8,166 nucleotides of DNA from DASWIV01 sp036397475 (GTDB lineage Bacteria; JAJVIF01; JAPKYR01). The notes under the pieces are model-generated. The model was not told the origin of the DNA, did not search any database, and saw only the letters and a program-made list of their open reading frames with translations. Location of the stretch: assembly GCA_036397475.1 (NCBI GenBank), contig DASWIV010000083.1, positions 1 to 8,166 on the forward strand, given 5' to 3'. Shown here piece after piece: positions 3,826 through 8,166 of this stretch (position 1 is its first letter; the number at the start of each line of letters is the position of its first letter). The translations under genes were made by a program, and so were the position numbers.

Positions 3826-6800
3826 ATGACTCTCCATAATTCCGTTAACGTTATCGATCCCCTTCAGGTACACAAGCGGGAGATCAAGAATTTCTCGAAA
3901 ATTCCTGAAGACCTGCTCTACGATATCCCGTTCCTGATCGAAGTGCAGAAGAGATCATTCGACTGGTTCCTTGAAAGCGGATTGCGTGACCTGTTTGTGC
4001 GCACCTTCCCCATCAAGGGATATTCGGATAATCTGGAATTGCAGTTCGTCGATTATTTTATCGATGAGCCAAATACGGATATATCCACCTGTAAAGATCG
4101 CGACCTGACTTATTCAGCCAGCCTGAGGCTGAGGCTCAAGCTGATCAATCGCATCAGCGGGGTCGAACTTGAATCGGATGTTTTTCTTGGCGATCTCCCC
4201 ATGATGACCGATAACGGCACATTCGTTATTAATGGTGCCGAACGGGCTGTGGTCAGCCAGCTCGTCAGGTCACCCGGCGTATATTTCATGGACAAGATCA
4301 CCACCGCCGGAAAACAGGTGTATTACGCCAGGGTGATCCCGAACCGTGGCGCATGGATCGAAATTGAACATGACCCGGATGGTGCCTGTATTGTCCGTCT
4401 CGACAAGGTCAGAAAAATCCCGGTCACCAATTTGATGATGGGATTGGATTTTGTTGTCGATCCCGACCGCGAAACGATCTCGCACAGGGATATTCAGCTT
4501 ATACTCGAAGCCAAGCCGTTCCTGCTCCAGGGACTCGAAGTTCCTGTGGACCTCTATGCGCCTACCGGCGGACGGGCGATCGCGAAAAAGGGCGATATTA
4601 TAAACGAGGAACAGGCTATCAAGCTGTCGGCAGCCTATCCGGACGGATTGCCCCTGCCATATCCCGTCAATTCCCTTAAAATGGATAATAGCCTTCTCAA
4701 GACCTACGAGCAGGCTCTTCCAACTCTCGAGCAGTATGTCCAGGCAAATCCGAAACTATCTCTGAACGATGCCGCCCTGCTCGATATTTACAAGAAACTC
4801 CGCCCGGGAGATCCCCCGACAATTGAGACTGCGCGTTCACTCCTGGAATCCAGGTTTTTCGATGAGCGCCGCTATGACCTGTCGCCTGTCGGCAGGTTCA
4901 AGATGAATAAAAAACTTGGGATCAATATTCCGGATCCTGTCAGGTATTTGACGAAGATCGATATTATCGAGTCCCTCAGGTACCTGCTCGATATGACGAA
5001 CGATCAGATCGACGATATCGACCATCTCGGAAACCGGAGAATCCGTTCGGTCGGCGAACTTATCCAGAATCACTTCCGCAAGGGCCTGCTGAGGATGGAA
5101 AGGGTCGCGAAAGAACGGATGGCTGTTCAGGATCACGATAAACTGACCCCGCAGCTGCTCATCAACACCAGGTCCGTTGTTGCGGTGCTGAAGGAATTCT
5201 TCGGATCGTCGCAGTTGTCCCAGTTTATGGATCAGACGAATCCCCTCGCGGAGCTCACACATAAAAGAAGGCTTTCCGCTCTGGGTCCGGGAGGACTTTC
5301 GAGAGAGCGAACCGGATTCGAGGTCCGCGACGTCCATCACAGCCATTATGGAAGAATTTGTCCGATCGAATCCCCTGAAGGCCCGAACATCGGACTGATC
5401 GGCTCGCTTGCGACCTACGCGATCATCAACAACTACGGATTCATCGAAACTCCGTACAGGGTGGTAAGAAGAGGAAAAGTTATCGACGAGGTCCAGTACC
5501 TTTCAGCCGATGAGGAAGACCGATTCACCATCGCTGAGGCAAACGCCCCTCTGGACAAGAACGGGCGTCTTATCGATGACCTTGTCCATTGCCGTGCGAA
5601 GGACAAGATATCGATGCGCCCAAAGGAAGAGATCCAGTTCATGGATGTCAGTCCAATGCAGATCGTCAGTCCGACCACTGCGTTGATCCCGTTTCTCGAG
5701 CATGACGACGCTAACCGCGCGTTGATGGGCTCGAACATGCAGCGCCAGGCTGTTCCACTGATGATGCCCGAGGCCCCTCTTGTCGGTACCGGCATGGAGC
5801 GCAAGGTTGCCTATGATTCAGGTGCGATACTCAAGTCGGAACATGCCGGCAAGGTTATCGAGGTCCAGGCGGACAAGATTGTGATCGAGCGCCGCAGTGG
5901 CGAGATCGATGTTTACAACCTGATGAAATTTGTCAGGAGCAACCAGGGCACCTGCATGAACCAGCGCCCGATAGTCCATCTCAACCAGAAGATCAAGGCT
6001 GGAGATGTAATCGCGGACGGATTTTCCACCCGCGACGGTGAACTCGCGCTTGGTAAAAATATTCTCTGTGCATTCATGCCATGGCGTGGATACAATTTCG
6101 AGGACGCGATCATCCTGTCGCAGAGGCTTGTGCAGGATGATACCTATACATCAATCCACATTGAAAAATACGAATGCGAAGCCAGGGATACCAAGCTTGG
6201 ACCCGAAGAGATCACCAGGGATATTCCCCACCTCTCCGAGAATATGCTTCGCAACCTGGATGATAACGGCGTTGTCGTCGAAGCGACCGAGGTACAGAGC
6301 GAGGATATCCTTGTCGGCAAGGTTACTCCCAAGGGCGAAACGGAACCGACTCCCGAGGAAAAACTCCTGCGTGCGATATTCGGTGAAAAATCGCTCGACG
6401 TCCGAAACACTTCACTGAAAGTTCCTCATGGTGACCGCGGTAAGGTCATAAAGACCAAGATTTTCTCGCGTGAAGCCGGCGACGAACTTTCTCCTGGCGT
6501 CAACAAGCTTGTCCGGGTTTACATCGCCCAGCGAAGGAAGATCCAGGAAGGCGACAAAATGGCGGGACGTCACGGTAACAAGGGTGTTATCTCCAAGATA
6601 GTCCCTGTTGAAGATATGCCATTCATGGAAAATGGCGTTCCGATTGATATTGTCCTCAATCCGCTTGGAGTGCCTTCCCGAATGAACCTCGGGCAGATAC
6701 TTGAGACTCATCTTGGATGGGCCGCGGACAAACTGGGATGGCGTGCTATCACTCCGGTATTCTCCGGCGCGACAGAACACGAAATTACGCAGGCGCTGGA

Positions 6801-7296
6801 AGATGCCGGTCTTCCGATCAGTGGAAAAACGACCCTGTACGACGGCAAGTCCGGTGAGCAGTTCGACAACATTGTCACTGTCGGGCAGATTTACATGATG
6901 AAGCTCAACCACCTTGTCGAGGATAAGATCCACGCCAGGTCTGTCGGTTCCTATGCGCTGGTTACACAGCAGCCTCTTGGCGGCAAAGCACAGTTCGGCG
7001 GACAGAGGTTCGGAGAAATGGAGGTCTGGGCGCTTGAAGCTTACGGCGCGGCGCATGTCCTCCAGGAAATTCTCACTATCAAGTCCGACGATGTCGAGGG
7101 GCGTAACAGGACCTATGAAGCGATCGTCAAGGGCGAGCTTATTGAAGAGCCGGGAGTACCCGAAAGCTTTAACGTGCTCGTCAAGGAACTCCAGGGATTA
7201 TGCCTGGACGTCAGGTTCGATGAAATAATTGAAGGTAACGGCGAAGCCGGACCGGCGTCGGTAAAAGCGGATTCCGGTGACGGCAAAGCTCGTTGA
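3826..7296 (+). CDS. rpoB: DNA-directed RNA polymerase subunit beta
   Basis: The beta subunit forms one pincer of RNA polymerase and, with beta', the active site. The 1156-residue product is colinear with the family. Landmarks are RSPGVYF (148-154); the rifampicin region GSSQLSQFMDQ to LSALGPGG (460-490); YGRICPIESPEGPNIGLI (508-525); GYNFEDAI with the acidic pair E759/D760 (755-762); the flap (about 830-885); GDKMAGRHGNKGV with catalytic-site lysines K911 and K919 (909-921); and FGGQRFGEMEVWALEAYGAA (1057-1076). It lacks the two big E. coli insertions (betaSI1, betaSI2), which explains the shorter length. It ends in a short Gly/Asp-rich tail after CLDVRF. The start at 3826 has AAGGAG (3810-3815) 10 bases upstream. 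A 217-base structured spacer precedes it, and rpoC follows after 92 bases. Confidence 0.99.
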   Translation: MTLHNSVNVIDPLQVHKREIKNFSKIPEDLLYDIPFLIEVQKRSFDWFLESGLRDLFVRTFPIKGYSDNLELQFVDYFIDEPNTDISTCKDRDLTYSASLRLRLKLINRISGVELESDVFLGDLPMMTDNGTFVINGAERAVVSQLVRSPGVYFMDKITTAGKQVYYARVIPNRGAWIEIEHDPDGACIVRLDKVRKIPVTNLMMGLDFVVDPDRETISHRDIQLILEAKPFLLQGLEVPVDLYAPTGGRAIAKKGDIINEEQAIKLSAAYPDGLPLPYPVNSLKMDNSLLKTYEQALPTLEQYVQANPKLSLNDAALLDIYKKLRPGDPPTIETARSLLESRFFDERRYDLSPVGRFKMNKKLGINIPDPVRYLTKIDIIESLRYLLDMTNDQIDDIDHLGNRRIRSVGELIQNHFRKGLLRMERVAKERMAVQDHDKLTPQLLINTRSVVAVLKEFFGSSQLSQFMDQTNPLAELTHKRRLSALGPGGLSRERTGFEVRDVHHSHYGRICPIESPEGPNIGLIGSLATYAIINNYGFIETPYRVVRRGKVIDEVQYLSADEEDRFTIAEANAPLDKNGRLIDDLVHCRAKDKISMRPKEEIQFMDVSPMQIVSPTTALIPFLEHDDANRALMGSNMQRQAVPLMMPEAPLVGTGMERKVAYDSGAILKSEHAGKVIEVQADKIVIERRSGEIDVYNLMKFVRSNQGTCMNQRPIVHLNQKIKAGDVIADGFSTRDGELALGKNILCAFMPWRGYNFEDAIILSQRLVQDDTYTSIHIEKYECEARDTKLGPEEITRDIPHLSENMLRNLDDNGVVVEATEVQSEDILVGKVTPKGETEPTPEEKLLRAIFGEKSLDVRNTSLKVPHGDRGKVIKTKIFSREAGDELSPGVNKLVRVYIAQRRKIQEGDKMAGRHGNKGVISKIVPVEDMPFMENGVPIDIVLNPLGVPSRMNLGQILETHLGWAADKLGWRAITPVFSGATEHEITQALEDAGLPISGKTTLYDGKSGEQFDNIVTVGQIYMMKLNHLVEDKIHARSVGSYALVTQQPLGGKAQFGGQRFGEMEVWALEAYGAAHVLQEILTIKSDDVEGRNRTYEAIVKGELIEEPGVPESFNVLVKELQGLCLDVRFDEIIEGNGEAGPASVKADSGDGKAR

Positions 7297-7336
7297 CTGT
7301 AACAAGCCTTATGAGTTTGATCTGATTTTCAGGGGG

Positions 7337-7354
7337 ACCGGTTTAAGGATCGGT
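7337..7354 (+). other. Weak hairpin in the rpoB-rpoC spacer
   Basis: ACCGGTT 7337-7343 can pair with GATCGGT 7348-7354 around TAAG, seven pairs of which two are G-U. There is no U-tract, and nothing else is evident in the 92-base spacer apart from the rpoC Shine-Dalgarno AGGG at 7379-7382. It may be fortuitous. Confidence 0.2.
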
Positions 7355-7388
7355 GCAGTGAATAAAAAAGCCATATGTAGGGATGAAT

Positions 7389-8166
7389 ATGCCAGCTATA
7401 AAACCACTACAGCTTAGAGATATCAACGTCGTAGCCATCCGGCTTGCAAGCAATGACATGATCCTTTCATGGTCAAGGGGAGAAGTAAAGAAGCCCGAGA
7501 CCATAAACTATCGTACATTGAAGCCCGAGATGAACGGGTTGTTCTGCGAGCGGATTTTCGGTCCATCAAAGGACTGGGAATGCTACTGCGGTAAGTACAA
7601 GAAGCCCCGCTACCGTGGGATCACGTGCGAAAAGTGCGGAGTCGAGGTCACTCACTCCAAGGTTCGTCGCGAGCGCATGGGACACATTACCCTCGCGGCT
7701 CCGGTTTGCCATATCTGGTACGTTAAGGGTATTCCGGGCCGGATATCGAGCCTGCTCGACGTGACTTCGAAAGAGCTCGAGAAGATCGTTTATTACATCA
7801 ATTTTATTGTCACTGAAGTCAACCAGGAATCCATCTCCAAGTCGCTGCCGGAGATCGAACTCGCGGTTGAGGAAGAGATCCAGGAAATCAAGGTGCAGAA
7901 GGATGAGGAGAATGCTGTCGATGAGTATCATCTTTCGGTAGTCCTGCGCCAGATCCTCGAGGAATACGTTCCATCTGAAAAAATAATGCTTCCCGGCGAC
8001 ACCAGGGCCCTTGTCAAGAAAAGGGAAACCGTTAACGCCGAGCATATTAAAGCTATGATCGAAGGCGGCGTGCTTGAGTACGCGGCATTCGAGCCTGAAA
8101 CAAACGACGAAGTGCGTGTCGTGCTCCCGGATTTCCTGGAAGCGATACTTCCCGATTACAGGATCG
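7389..8166 (+). CDS. rpoC: DNA-directed RNA polymerase subunit beta', N-terminal part (partial, runs off right edge)
   Basis: The frame from 7389 stays open to the window end, giving 259 residues of beta'. The start reads MPAIKPLQLRDINVVAIRLAS, followed by the family segment WSRGEVKKPETINYRTLKPE (28-47) and GLFCERIFGP (50-59). The zinc ribbon is complete: C65-x-C67 and C80-x2-C83 in ECYCGKYK and CEKCGVEV. Next comes SKVRRERMGHITLAAP (90-105) of the clamp. After residue 143 the sequence leaves the common core: the usual GAEAI..LL segment is not seen, and a charged, Glu-rich stretch (147-179) and then LPGDTRALVKKRETVN (201-216) appear instead, suggesting a lineage-specific insertion. ATG 7389 is preferred over in-frame ATG 7383 because AGGG (7379-7382) is 6 bases upstream of the former and touches the latter. 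An in-frame TGA at 7359 rules out longer forms. The catalytic NADFDGD motif lies outside the window. Confidence 0.97.
   Translation, partial: MPAIKPLQLRDINVVAIRLASNDMILSWSRGEVKKPETINYRTLKPEMNGLFCERIFGPSKDWECYCGKYKKPRYRGITCEKCGVEVTHSKVRRERMGHITLAAPVCHIWYVKGIPGRISSLLDVTSKELEKIVYYINFIVTEVNQESISKSLPEIELAVEEEIQEIKVQKDEENAVDEYHLSVVLRQILEEYVPSEKIMLPGDTRALVKKRETVNAEHIKAMIEGGVLEYAAFEPETNDEVRVVLPDFLEAILPDYRI

Noticed and set aside
6412..7056. Minus-strand frame of 214 codons inside rpoB, and plus-strand frames at 6038-6418 and 6914-7228
   Set aside because: All lie within the most conserved part of rpoB and arise from its codon pattern. No family features.
7566..8045. Minus-strand frame of 159 codons opposite the start of rpoC
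   Set aside because: The + strand encodes an intact beta' zinc ribbon and clamp here; the antisense frame is a shadow.

Overview
The window is the right part of a bacterial tuf-secE-nusG-rplKAJL-rpoBC cluster, one of the most conserved gene strings in bacteria. Every supported gene lies on the + strand and none is broken. The order is: 3' end of tuf (EF-Tu), secE, nusG, rplK (L11), rplA (L1), rplJ (L10), rplL (L7/L12), rpoB (RNA polymerase beta), and the 5' part of rpoC (beta'), which runs off the right edge. I see no tRNA or rRNA gene, mobile element, CRISPR array or sign of recent transfer. The open frames on the minus strand are shadows of these genes.

Organism: a bacterium of moderate GC content, probably outside the Gammaproteobacteria. 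RpoB, at 1156 residues, lacks the two large lineage-specific insertions of the E. coli subunit. RpoC leaves the common core soon after its zinc ribbon. SecE and L11 carry unusual variations. The phylum cannot be fixed by eye; a poorly sampled candidate phylum is plausible, but that is a guess.

Layout: 1-141 is the EF-Tu C-terminus. The 37-base gap to secE holds a hairpin that contains the secE ribosome binding site; the tRNA-Trp and rpmG genes often found here are absent. secE and nusG are 9 bases apart. A small hairpin overlaps the nusG stop, then comes rplK. The 93-base rplK-rplA gap contains a two-helix element that looks like an L1 autoregulatory site. rplA and rplJ are 33 bases apart, too close for the usual L10 leader. 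The rplJ-rplL gap is 165 bases and ends in a perfect hairpin just ahead of the rplL Shine-Dalgarno. The rplL-rpoB gap is 217 bases and holds a hairpin plus U-tract attenuator, a second hairpin, and a larger three-helix stem-loop. rpoB is followed after 92 bases by rpoC.

How the genes work together: the cluster couples translation (EF-Tu, the L11/L1/L10/L12 stalk proteins), transcription (beta, beta', and NusG, which binds polymerase) and export (SecE). The intergenic RNA structures are probably where protein ratios are set: L1 and L11 by L1 feedback, extra L12 relative to L10, and less polymerase than ribosomal protein through partial termination before rpoB. The coding content is ordinary. 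The RNA elements and the L11, SecE and RpoC variations are the parts worth a second look; I found no undescribed multi-gene system.
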